NCBI RefSeq assembly: GCF_002156705.1
Contig: NZ_CP019893.1
Span: forward strand, 2,418,001 to 2,482,000
Length of the DNA stretch: 64,000 nt
Source: Natrarchaeobaculum aegyptiacum
Lineage (GTDB): Archaea > Halobacteriota > Halobacteria > Halobacteriales > Natrialbaceae
Direction: 5' to 3'
Part shown: piece by piece, positions 25,275 to 32,900 of the stretch
How positions within the stretch are numbered: position 1 is the stretch's first letter
Layout of the letters: each line of letters begins with the position of its first letter
The notes under the pieces: model-generated
Databases searched by the model: none
What the model saw: only the letters and a program-made list of their open reading frames with translations
Told to the model about the DNA's origin: nothing
Position numbers and translations under genes: made by a program

Positions 25275-25627
25275 CCGGGAGTATCGGCGCGCTACAGGGA
25301 GGCCGCCCGCTCGAGGTGACGACGCTCCAGCAGGTCACGGGCGGGTCGCCGGCGGTCGTCCTGCTGGTGTTCCTCGCCTTGCTCGTCGCCACGGTGCTCT
25401 CGCTGTACCTCGCCGTCCGGCTCTATCGGGGCTACCGACGCGGTGGCGGCACCGGGATGCTCCTGCTCGGCACCGGGCTCGTCCTGCTCACGACGGTGCC
25501 GATGGTGCTCCGGCTGGCGCTGTCGAACGTGGGAGCGATCGACCCGGTCTGGCGTGAGGTGCTGGCGACGGCTATCCAGTTGCTCGGCCTCGTCCTCATC
25601 CTGGGGGTGGTCTATGGTCGTCGCTGA
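25271..25627 (+). CDS. Small three-helix membrane protein (DUF7521-like)
   Basis: A 118-residue protein with three membrane helices: AVVLLVFLALLVATVLSLYLAVRLYRGYRRGGG, MLLLGTGLVLLTTVPMVLRLAL and ATAIQLLGLVLILGVVYG. The RLYRGYRR basic loop after the first helix recurs in the next gene (AYQGYRRND), so the two are diverged paralogues. Haloarchaeal genomes often carry such pairs after a winged-helix gene (DUF7521, as I recall); no function is known. Overlaps upstream by 4 bases and downstream by 14. Confidence 0.8.
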   Translation: MTGSIGALQGGRPLEVTTLQQVTGGSPAVVLLVFLALLVATVLSLYLAVRLYRGYRRGGGTGMLLLGTGLVLLTTVPMVLRLALSNVGAIDPVWREVLATAIQLLGLVLILGVVYGRR

Positions 25628-25898
25628 TCCCGCGGTCGTGCTGTTCGCGACCGCGTTCGCGACCGCCCTCGTCGGGACGGGGGTTGCCTGGCTCGCCTAC
25701 CAGGGCTATCGGCGCAACGACAGCGACGCGATGCGCTACCTCGCGGTCGGGATCGCCCTCATCACCGTCGGCCCGTTCGTCGTCAGCTACGTCCTCTCGC
25801 CGGTCGCCGAACTGTCTGACGCGGCGACGCTCCTCGGCGTCCTCCTGGCGAACGTCGCCGGTCTGCTCGCGATCCTCTACTCACTCGAGGGGACCTGA
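25614..25898 (+). CDS. Small three-helix membrane protein, paralogue of preceding gene
   Basis: A 94-residue protein with three membrane helices (VVLFATAFATALVGTGVAWLAYQGYRRN, YLAVGIALITVGPFVVSYVL, LGVLLANVAGLLAILYSLEGT) and the same layout as 25271-25627, including the YQGYRRND loop. The ATG at 25614 lies inside the previous gene, a 14-base overlap in another frame, which implies translational coupling. It is the last gene of the regulator/membrane-protein operon. Confidence 0.8.
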   Translation: MVVADPAVVLFATAFATALVGTGVAWLAYQGYRRNDSDAMRYLAVGIALITVGPFVVSYVLSPVAELSDAATLLGVLLANVAGLLAILYSLEGT

Positions 25899-25995
25899 CT
25901 TCGCTTTTAAGAGTTTCGCCGAGTGGACGGGCCGACAACTCGGTTTCCCTCTTTAGGGACCTGTCCGTCGACGTCTCGATCGGGGATTCAGACCC

Positions 25996-26637
25996 ATGAC
26001 GACCGATCAGCAACCTCACGCGAACCGATCTGCCGGACGGCCCCTCCTTCGGGGGGTCCTGACGGCACCGATCGACCCCTGGACGTACCGCTCGCTCGCC
26101 TACCTGCTGCTGGCGTTCCCGCTGGCGATCCTGTATTTCGTCGTCCTCGTGACGGGCGCATCGATGACTCTCGGCCTGAGCATCACGCTGCTCGGCCCGC
26201 TCGCGTTTCTGGCGACCCTCCTGGCGATCCTCGCGCTGGCCTGGCTCGACGCCGCAGTGACCGACGGGCTGCTCGAGGTGGACGTCACGACGACGTTTCC
26301 CGAGACCGGGGAAGGGATCGTCGCGTTCGTGCGCGAGTTGCTCCTCGGACCGGAGACCTGGCTCGGCGCGGTCTACGTGCTGTGGAAGACGGTGCTCGGG
26401 TTCGTCGCGTTCGTCGGAATCGTCGTCGGTCTGTCGCTGGCCGCGAGTCTCCTCGTCGCGCCACTGTATTACGGCGAGCACGTCGTCGTCGGCTGGTACC
26501 AGGTCGACACGCTCGTGCGAGCGCTCCTCGCGGCCGCCGGTGGCGTGGTCGTCGGCTACCTCACGCTGTCGCTGGTGAACCTCACCGGACACCTGTCGGC
26601 CGTCGTCGCCGAGGGACTGCTGCCCGAGACGGCGTGA
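25996..26637 (+). CDS. Sensor-domain membrane protein (second copy)
   Basis: A 213-residue protein with about five membrane helices. TYRSLAYLLLAFPLAILYFVVLVTGASMTLGLSITLLGPLAFL matches the opening block of the protein at 23969-24751, so it is a paralogue, shorter by one or two helices. YVLWKTVLGFVAFVGIVVGLSLAASLLVAPLYY matches the later part. No output domain is attached. Its upstream gap carries a TTTAAGAG and TCTTTAGGG AT-rich patch near 25910-25960, a possible promoter. Together with 23969 it flanks the winged-helix cassette. Confidence 0.83.
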   Translation: MTTDQQPHANRSAGRPLLRGVLTAPIDPWTYRSLAYLLLAFPLAILYFVVLVTGASMTLGLSITLLGPLAFLATLLAILALAWLDAAVTDGLLEVDVTTTFPETGEGIVAFVRELLLGPETWLGAVYVLWKTVLGFVAFVGIVVGLSLAASLLVAPLYYGEHVVVGWYQVDTLVRALLAAAGGVVVGYLTLSLVNLTGHLSAVVAEGLLPETA

Positions 26638-26763
26638 GCGAGGATTATTGCTCGAGACGGCCTGATCGAGCCGTTCCGTTTTCTCGCCGCTCGAGTCTGG
26701 TCGGCTGACGCCGAGAAAACGTAGGCTGAAAACTGCTTGAAACCCGTGGACGCTCGCGGCCGA

Positions 26764-27597
26764 CTACTCGAGCGTCGTGAGCGTGACCCGGCCGGTCGAC
26801 GTCTCCACCCGGAGTGCCGGGCCGCCGTCGCCGAGCGTTCCCCGCACGCGGTCGTCATCGCGGTCGACGTCGGTCAGCTCGAGGTCGCCGACGTCGATTC
26901 GACCGGTGCTGGTTTCCACGTGGAGGTCGGCGTCGACGTCCGGCCCGATCGCCGCATCCACGCGGCCGGTGTTCGTCGCGATCGTCGTGTCGCCGTCGAT
27001 CGCCGGCACGTCGACGCCCACCCGGCCGGTGCTCGTCCGGACGTCCTCGAGGGCGTCGACGTTGCGAACCTCCACGCGTCCGGTGTTCGTAGTGACCCCA
27101 ACTGCGCCGTCGACGTTCGCGACGTCGACGCGGCCCGTGCTCGTGTCGACTGCGAGGTCGCCGACGACGTCCCGAACCGTCACGCGACCCACGCTCGTCC
27201 TGATCGTCTCGAGGGCGACGTCACGCGGAACGTCGGCGTCGATGTTCATCGTCGGGCGACTCTGGAACCAGCCCTCGTTGCCGTCCCACTCCGACCGAAG
27301 CTCGAGGAGGTCGTCTGCGCGATCGGTCCGGAGGGCGAGTTCCTCGAGGTCGGTCCTGATCGAGCTGGATTGCTTCTCGAGCTCGAGGTGGATCTCGTCG
27401 GCGTCGTTGCCGACGACCGTGATCCGGCCCGCCTCGCCACGGATCGCGACCGTCTCGGCGTCGTCGGGATCGATCGTCTCCGATCGCTCCAGTCGCTGGC
27501 CGACGAACGGCGTCATGCCGCTACAGCCGGCGAGCGCTGCGGACCCCGTCGCCGCGATCCCACCGAGCAGCGATCGTCGAGTCGTATCTGGCTGCAT
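26764..27597 (-). CDS. DUF4097-type beta-repeat lipoprotein
   Basis: A 277-residue exported lipoprotein. The N-terminus is a Tat-lipoprotein signal: TTRRSLLGGIAATGSAALAGCSG, with twin Arg and lipobox Ala-Gly-Cys. The rest is a right-handed beta-helix-like repeat of the DUF4097 kind; TxTGRV recurs about every 19-22 residues (STGRVDVAN, NTGRVEVRN, STGRVGVDV, NTGRVDAAI, STGRIDVGD, STGRVTLTT). Such proteins sit on the outer face of the membrane; function is unknown. ATG at 27597 (MQPDTTRRS) is chosen over an ATG four codons earlier because it gives the normal short Tat n-region. Confidence 0.88.
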   Translation of the reverse strand: MQPDTTRRSLLGGIAATGSAALAGCSGMTPFVGQRLERSETIDPDDAETVAIRGEAGRITVVGNDADEIHLELEKQSSSIRTDLEELALRTDRADDLLELRSEWDGNEGWFQSRPTMNIDADVPRDVALETIRTSVGRVTVRDVVGDLAVDTSTGRVDVANVDGAVGVTTNTGRVEVRNVDALEDVRTSTGRVGVDVPAIDGDTTIATNTGRVDAAIGPDVDADLHVETSTGRIDVGDLELTDVDRDDDRVRGTLGDGGPALRVETSTGRVTLTTLE

Positions 27598-27729
27598 ATG
27601 CGAATTCACGGGGGCGACCTACGTCAATCCAGACGCGGGGCTGTCGGTCGCCCAATCGACCCCCGAAATTTATGAGGGGCAGCCAGTTCCGTCGTGGGGT
27701 TGCTTAAGTCGTCAGGACGGCACCCTCGC

Positions 27730-30700
27730 TCACGAACCGACGCGCTCGAGCACCCGTTCTCTGAGCACGAGCAGGCTCGGGAGCACCGTCACGCACGCGA
27801 CGAACGCGAAAATGATGCTCAGGCCGGTGACGAGGCCGAATCGCTGGAGCGGCGGCGCGAGCGCCAGCGCGAGCACGCCGAATCCCGCGGCGGTCGTCGC
27901 TGCACTCCCGAGCAGGGCCCCGCCGGTGCCGGTGATCGTCGCCTCGAGGGCGTCGGTGACGGTCCCGTGACGGTCGCGCTCGACGACGTATCGCTCGCCG
28001 AGGTGGATGCTGTAGTCGACGCCGAGGCCGATGGCGAGGCTCGTGATGACGGCCGTCTCGCTGTTGAACGGCACGTCCAGCACGGCCATCGTCCCGAGGA
28101 GCCACGCCAGCGCGGCGACGACGGGTGCGAGGGTCACGAGGCCGAGCGAGAGCGCCCGGTGGCGGACCCAGTAGAGGATCGTAAGGAACGCGCCGATCAC
28201 GACGAGCGTCACGGCGAACGCCTGCACGAGCGTCTCGAGCAGGGCGTCCTGTACGACCGCGGTCGTGACGGGCCCACCGGTCGCGACGGCCGTCACCGCT
28301 GGCTCGTCGCCGTCGGTGGTGCCGGTCTCGACCTCGCCAGCGATCCCTCGCACGTCCTCGGCGACCGTCTGGGCGGGCGCGTCGCCGCGAACCGAGACGA
28401 CGAGCCGTGCGGAGTCGTACGTCCCCTCGTCGGTCCGCTCGAGGATGCTCGTGGCGGCCTCGTCGTCGGCCTCGTAGAGCAGGTCGTACAGGCCCTCGAG
28501 GTCCTCGTCCGGGACGCCGTCGCCGGTCGTATCCCGCTGTGCGAGGCCGTCGGCGACCGTCTCGTTCGTCTCGGCGACGTCCTCGATGACGGTGAGCGGG
28601 CCGTCGACGGCGGCCGTTCCATCGGCGCGGGCGTCGATGGTCGTATTCTCACCGGTGGTGGCCTCTGCTCGAGCGTCCTCGATCGCTGCAAGCAGGGCCG
28701 GGTCGGTCACGTCCCCGCGTATCAGGATCTGGGCCTGCGAGTCCGGGTCCTGGAAGTTGTCTCCGAGGTAGGTGACGTCGTCGCTGATCGTGTAGGTGTC
28801 CGGCTCGAGCGGCCCGGGAAGATACGAGGCCCACTCGGGCGCGTCCTCGGGGAGGAAGTCGGCCTCGTTGAACTCCGTGTCGATGCCTGTCGCGCCGTAG
28901 GCACCGCCGACGGCGAGCAGGAGGGCGACGAAGACGACCACGAACGGTGCCCGCCGGGCCAGCGCGACGCCGCCGCCGAGGATGCTGTTGATCGGCCCCG
29001 GCGTCACCCCGAAGGCGGGCTTGGCCCGATCCCGGTCGAATCGCTTCTCGAGCAGGCCGTCGACTTCGACCTTGAGCGCGGGGACGAGGACGCCGAAGGC
29101 GACGAACGTGGCGAAGATCCCACCGGCGCTGAGGACGGCGAAGTCCTGGATCGCCGGCAGCGGGCTGACGACGTTCGAGAGGAAGCCGATACCCGTCGAG
29201 AACGTCGCCGCCGCGAGTGCGAGCACGACGCCCCCGAGTCCGAGTACCATCCCGGTCCGGACGCCGCGGGCCACCCCGGCCTCGGCGGACGCGGACTCGC
29301 CGTTCGAGTCGGCTGCGGCCCCGTCGGTCGAATCAGCCGCGGATTCGTCGCCCGGGTCGCCCCCGATCCCGAGCGTCCCCGCACGGGCCTCCCGGTACCG
29401 CATCACGACGTGCAAGGCGTAGTCGATCGAGAGCCCGATCAGCAGGAACGGCACCGCGATCAGGAGCTGGCTGGTCGGGATCTCGAGCCAGCCGAGCAGG
29501 CCAGCGAGCCAGACCATGACGACGCCGATTCCGACGAGACCGACGAGGACGTCGACGACGTCCCGGTAGGTAATTCCGAGGATGCCGAGGACGAGCACCA
29601 GCGCGACGGGCGTGATGATGGCGAAGCTGTCTCCCACGGCGTTCGACGTGATCTCGTCGGTGATTGCCTGGCCGAAGACGAAGCCGCCGTCGTCGGTGTC
29701 GCCTCCGTCACCGTTTGCACTGTCACCGCCCCCGTTGCCGGAACCGTCGCCGCTGCCACCGCCGAACCGCTCCTCGAATAGCGAATCGATCTCGAGTTGA
29801 GCCGCCGCGATCGGTTCGGGGACGCCGTCGTCGTCATCGTCCGCGTCGGCCTGGTCCGCGTCGGCTTCGTCGCCTGCCTCGGCCCCGCCGTCGGCTCCGT
29901 CGCTCCCCGACGCGCCGTCAGGAACCTCGTGAAAGACGAACGTTACCCGGGACTCGGCAGTCGTTTCGTCGGGATCGTAGTCGTCGGAGACGAACGCCGT
30001 AACGTCGTCTCCGCCCGCGCCCGGCGTGGCGGTCGGGCTGGACTCCCCGTTGCCAGACCCATCGTCCGGACCGGCGAGGTCGCCCTCGAGCACGTCCGCC
30101 ACGAGCGTCTCGACTTCGTTACCAGACCGGGTCTCGAGTGCTTCGCGCTGTTCCTCTATCGTCGGACCGTCGTCGTCCGCGAACTCCTCACGATCCGCTT
30201 CCAGCGCGTCGAAGTCCTCCTCGAGTGCGTCGAACTCGTCTTCGAGCAGCCCGACCGTTCCGGCGGCGTAGATCCCTTCGAGGGCTGTTTCCACCTCCTG
30301 GTACCCGGGAGTCGCTTCGGGGTCGTCGGTCGCCTGCTCGATCCCGACGAGCGCCGACTCTAGACCGCGGCCCTCCCGGGCGATCTCCTCGTATTCGGAC
30401 GCCGCTTCGTCGTCGAGCTCGGCGGCCGTCACGGCGTCCTCGACGACGGCATCGAATTCCGCCTCGAGGTCGTCGCTCGCCTCCTGATAGGTGGGATCGG
30501 TCTCGTTGGCCGTTGCGTTCAGCTCCTCGAACGCACGCTGGAGTTCTCGACTCTCGTCGAGTCCCGTCTCGAGTGCGTCGCGTCGGTCCTCGAGATCCGC
30601 CTGTCGCTCACCGAGTTCCTCGCCACGCTCCTCGAACGCCGCGACTCTGTCCTCGGTGTACGCCGCAGTCCCGACGACGGCCTCGAGGCCAACCATCTCG

Positions 30701-31032
30701 TCGACCGTCGCGTTTACCGATTCGTTCGCACGGATGTCCTGCTGGAGGGCCAGTCCGTCGAGGAGTGACTCGCGGGTCAGGACGTCACCGCCGTCCTCGC
30801 GGACGACGATCTGGGTGATCTCCCGGTCGTCTTCCTCGTAGGCTGCTTCGACGTACTCGAGGGCTGCCTGTTCTTCGGAGTCGGTCTCGAACTCGCCGAT
30901 GCCGGCGTCTTCTGTCTCCGTGACGACGGCGCCGGTTCCGACGACTGCTGTCAGGAGGAAGACGACGACGAGGACGAGTTTGCTCCGGGCGACCAGCACC
31001 TCGGCGTAGCGGTCGGCGCGGTCACTGCTCAT
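27730..31032 (-). CDS. MMPL-family RND transporter
   Basis: An 1100-residue RND-superfamily exporter with a duplicated 6+6 helix design. The N-terminal helix (KLVLVVVFLLTAVVGTGAVV) precedes a large external region of about 430 residues that is coiled-coil rich (EERGEELGERQADLEDRRDALETGL). The first sterol-sensing-like bundle has GLSIDYALHVVMRYREA and the second GLGVDYSIHLGERYVVERD; the GxxxDY Asp residues are the proton relay of this family. A low-complexity Gly/Asp/Ser segment (GGGSGDGSGNGGGDSANGDG) precedes helix 2. It probably exports lipids or hydrophobic compounds. The pilin-like gene lies upstream, 135 bases away. Confidence 0.93.
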   Translation of the reverse strand: MSSDRADRYAEVLVARSKLVLVVVFLLTAVVGTGAVVTETEDAGIGEFETDSEEQAALEYVEAAYEEDDREITQIVVREDGGDVLTRESLLDGLALQQDIRANESVNATVDEMVGLEAVVGTAAYTEDRVAAFEERGEELGERQADLEDRRDALETGLDESRELQRAFEELNATANETDPTYQEASDDLEAEFDAVVEDAVTAAELDDEAASEYEEIAREGRGLESALVGIEQATDDPEATPGYQEVETALEGIYAAGTVGLLEDEFDALEEDFDALEADREEFADDDGPTIEEQREALETRSGNEVETLVADVLEGDLAGPDDGSGNGESSPTATPGAGGDDVTAFVSDDYDPDETTAESRVTFVFHEVPDGASGSDGADGGAEAGDEADADQADADDDDDGVPEPIAAAQLEIDSLFEERFGGGSGDGSGNGGGDSANGDGGDTDDGGFVFGQAITDEITSNAVGDSFAIITPVALVLVLGILGITYRDVVDVLVGLVGIGVVMVWLAGLLGWLEIPTSQLLIAVPFLLIGLSIDYALHVVMRYREARAGTLGIGGDPGDESAADSTDGAAADSNGESASAEAGVARGVRTGMVLGLGGVVLALAAATFSTGIGFLSNVVSPLPAIQDFAVLSAGGIFATFVAFGVLVPALKVEVDGLLEKRFDRDRAKPAFGVTPGPINSILGGGVALARRAPFVVVFVALLLAVGGAYGATGIDTEFNEADFLPEDAPEWASYLPGPLEPDTYTISDDVTYLGDNFQDPDSQAQILIRGDVTDPALLAAIEDARAEATTGENTTIDARADGTAAVDGPLTVIEDVAETNETVADGLAQRDTTGDGVPDEDLEGLYDLLYEADDEAATSILERTDEGTYDSARLVVSVRGDAPAQTVAEDVRGIAGEVETGTTDGDEPAVTAVATGGPVTTAVVQDALLETLVQAFAVTLVVIGAFLTILYWVRHRALSLGLVTLAPVVAALAWLLGTMAVLDVPFNSETAVITSLAIGLGVDYSIHLGERYVVERDRHGTVTDALEATITGTGGALLGSAATTAAGFGVLALALAPPLQRFGLVTGLSIIFAFVACVTVLPSLLVLRERVLERVGS

Positions 31033-31167
31033 CGATCGTCTCGCGCAAGTTGTCGGTGAGTACGGGGGACGGGGACAGTCCCTGGTGGCTCATCGGCACA
31101 GCGTCCGCCACGATCACGGAAAACGCTTGCCCCGAACGAAGTGGCGTACGTGCGGCCGTGAGGGTCC

Positions 31168-31614
31168 TTAGGCGGTGGTTTCGTAGAGGACTGCGGATCG
31201 ATCGCTCCCGTCTGCGTGCCAGACAACCTCGAGGTCGACCGTACTCGAGTCGTCGACGCAGACCGTCGCCCGATCCCCGGACCGGACTTCGCCGTCGCCG
31301 ACGCCGTGAGTCTCGTAGCCGTTCGGCTTCGCCCACGACCCCGTGAGCGCTTTGTCCGCGGACTGGAGAGACAACTCGTCGGCGGGAACCGTCTCACCCG
31401 CCCGGTGGACGACCGTGACTTCCGTCCCCGCGCAGGTCCCCGTCTCGGTGGTGAACGCGGCCATCGGGGCCGGTTCAGCCAGGTGCTGGTCGCTCACGTC
31501 GACGGCGTACACCGCGACGACGCCGGCCAGGAGGACCGTGATCGCGAGCAGCAACGCGACGCCGACGACGGGCGTCACCCCCCGCTCTCCGTTCGGACTC
31601 GAGGACAGTCGCAT
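31168..31614 (-). CDS. Type IV pilin-like protein (archaellin/pilin N-terminal domain)
   Basis: A 148-residue protein with a class III signal: after the basic NGERG comes VTPVVGVALLLAITVLLAGVVAVYAVDVSD, the hydrophobic helix that forms the pilus core after cleavage by the prepilin peptidase before it. The rest is a beta-rich exposed domain with two cysteines (GTCAG and ATVCVDD), possibly a disulfide. It resembles the single-domain haloarchaeal pilins that mediate adhesion. It stands between the MMPL gene and the alpha/beta hydrolase with no other pilus gene in view. Confidence 0.85.
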   Translation of the reverse strand: MRLSSSPNGERGVTPVVGVALLLAITVLLAGVVAVYAVDVSDQHLAEPAPMAAFTTETGTCAGTEVTVVHRAGETVPADELSLQSADKALTGSWAKPNGYETHGVGDGEVRSGDRATVCVDDSSTVDLEVVWHADGSDRSAVLYETTA

Positions 31615-31762
31615 ACGACGAACTGTCTCGATACTCGACCGTTGTTATCGGCGCGCTACCCATCGGTACCCGGACGCTACCCTCTCGAAAGCAGTTCCAG
31701 ACGGCCGATACGGGGGCCCTACCGGCTCGAGACGGCAGCTCGAGACCGATCGAGCGAGCGGT

Positions 31763-32557
31763 TCACGTCCCCGCGTCCACGTTCCGAACGAACCGTCGAA
31801 CGACGTTCGTGAACGTCTCCGGCCGGTGGAGGTTGCAGACGTGGCCGACGCCCTCGAGGACGATCACGTTCGCGTCGCCGGCGGCCGCGGCGTGTTCGCG
31901 TTCGCCGCTGCGCATGATCTTGTCGCGTTCGCCGTTGACGACGAGCACCGGACCCTGGTAGGCCTCGAGTCCCGCCCGGACGTTCCGGCCCCCGAGATCG
32001 GGGCCGGGCGTGCCGAACTCACGCGGAAAGATCCCCGACTCGAGGATCTCCCGTTCGTGCTCCGGCGAGAGGTCCCGGTTCCGAACCCATCGCGTTCCGA
32101 GCCGCTGGATCCCGCGCTCGACGAGGTCGCTGCGGGTCGCCAGGCGTGCGACGGCACCGGTCGCCCTCGTCAGGAGGTTCATTCCCCGGACGGGATTCGC
32201 GCTGCTCCCGACGATCACGAGGCCGTCGACGTTCTCGGGTTTCCGGCGCGCGTACTCCGTGATCACGTAGCCCCCGAGCGAGAGGCCCACGAGGACCGCA
32301 CTCCCGTCGGCCTCCGACTCGAGTACGTCGTCGAGCAGCGCGAGGGCCGGCGCGAGGTCGAACGACTCGTCGGACCGGGTCCCGTGTCCCGGCAGGTCGG
32401 GGGCGATCACGCGGTACTCTTCGGAGAGGGCGTCGCGCTGGGGTGCCCACAGCGTCCGGGTGAACATCGCGCCGTGGACGAAGACGATCGGACGCGCGTC
32501 TGGCGGGCCGGCGACGTCGACGCCGCGGATCGTCGCCGAGGCAGTCGTGTCTCCCAT
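31763..32557 (-). CDS. Alpha/beta hydrolase
   Basis: A 264-residue alpha/beta-hydrolase. The oxyanion loop is VFVHGAMFTRTLW, the nucleophile elbow VGLSLGGYVITEY (Ser), the acid is probably Asp in VNGERDKIM, and the catalytic His is in GVGHVCNLHRPETF. A helical cap lies between. It resembles esterase/3-oxoadipate enol-lactonase-type members; the substrate is unknown. The frame is open for 71 more codons upstream, but ATG at 32557 (MGDTTASATIRG) starts directly at the first strand. Confidence 0.9.
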   Translation of the reverse strand: MGDTTASATIRGVDVAGPPDARPIVFVHGAMFTRTLWAPQRDALSEEYRVIAPDLPGHGTRSDESFDLAPALALLDDVLESEADGSAVLVGLSLGGYVITEYARRKPENVDGLVIVGSSANPVRGMNLLTRATGAVARLATRSDLVERGIQRLGTRWVRNRDLSPEHEREILESGIFPREFGTPGPDLGGRNVRAGLEAYQGPVLVVNGERDKIMRSGEREHAAAAGDANVIVLEGVGHVCNLHRPETFTNVVRRFVRNVDAGT

Positions 32558-32900
32558 ACGACGACCACACGGGACTTCACGTCGTAGTGGTGGTGCCGGC
32601 AGATGAACCTCGGGCGGCCGTTCGACGCCGGGGACGGTGAACGCGAAACACCTAACACGGTTCCACGTGGTACCGTTCTGTATGCGCGATACCGTCACGG
32701 TCGTGGCGATTCCCGTTGGCCGGCCGTGCGACGCCGTATTCGTAGGGGCCTCGTAGCCCCGCCTTTCCAACCCCGTTTCGACGGATGTATTGTCCCCGAC
32801 CGAATTTCACCGAGCAACGACCAGTAGCAGCTATGGACTACCGATCACCGCGATACGACCGACCGACGCACCGACGACGCCCTCGCCGGGTGGTGAGAGC
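32558..32900. other. Intergenic region before valS with a near-perfect palindrome
   Basis: A 343-base gap without a credible gene. The main feature is GGTTCCACGTGGTACC at 32659-32674, a 16-base near-palindrome (one mismatched pair) around CCACGTGG, with AAC and GTT flanks extending the symmetry. It could be a regulator operator for the divergent hydrolase and valS genes. Reading frames in the rest have unlike-protein composition. Confidence 0.4.

Noticed and set aside
27694-29781. A 695-codon open frame on the + strand
   Set aside because: It lies wholly antisense to the MMPL transporter, has Arg/Asp/Gly-rich composition with no recognisable domain, and arises from the high-GC codon pattern of the real gene.
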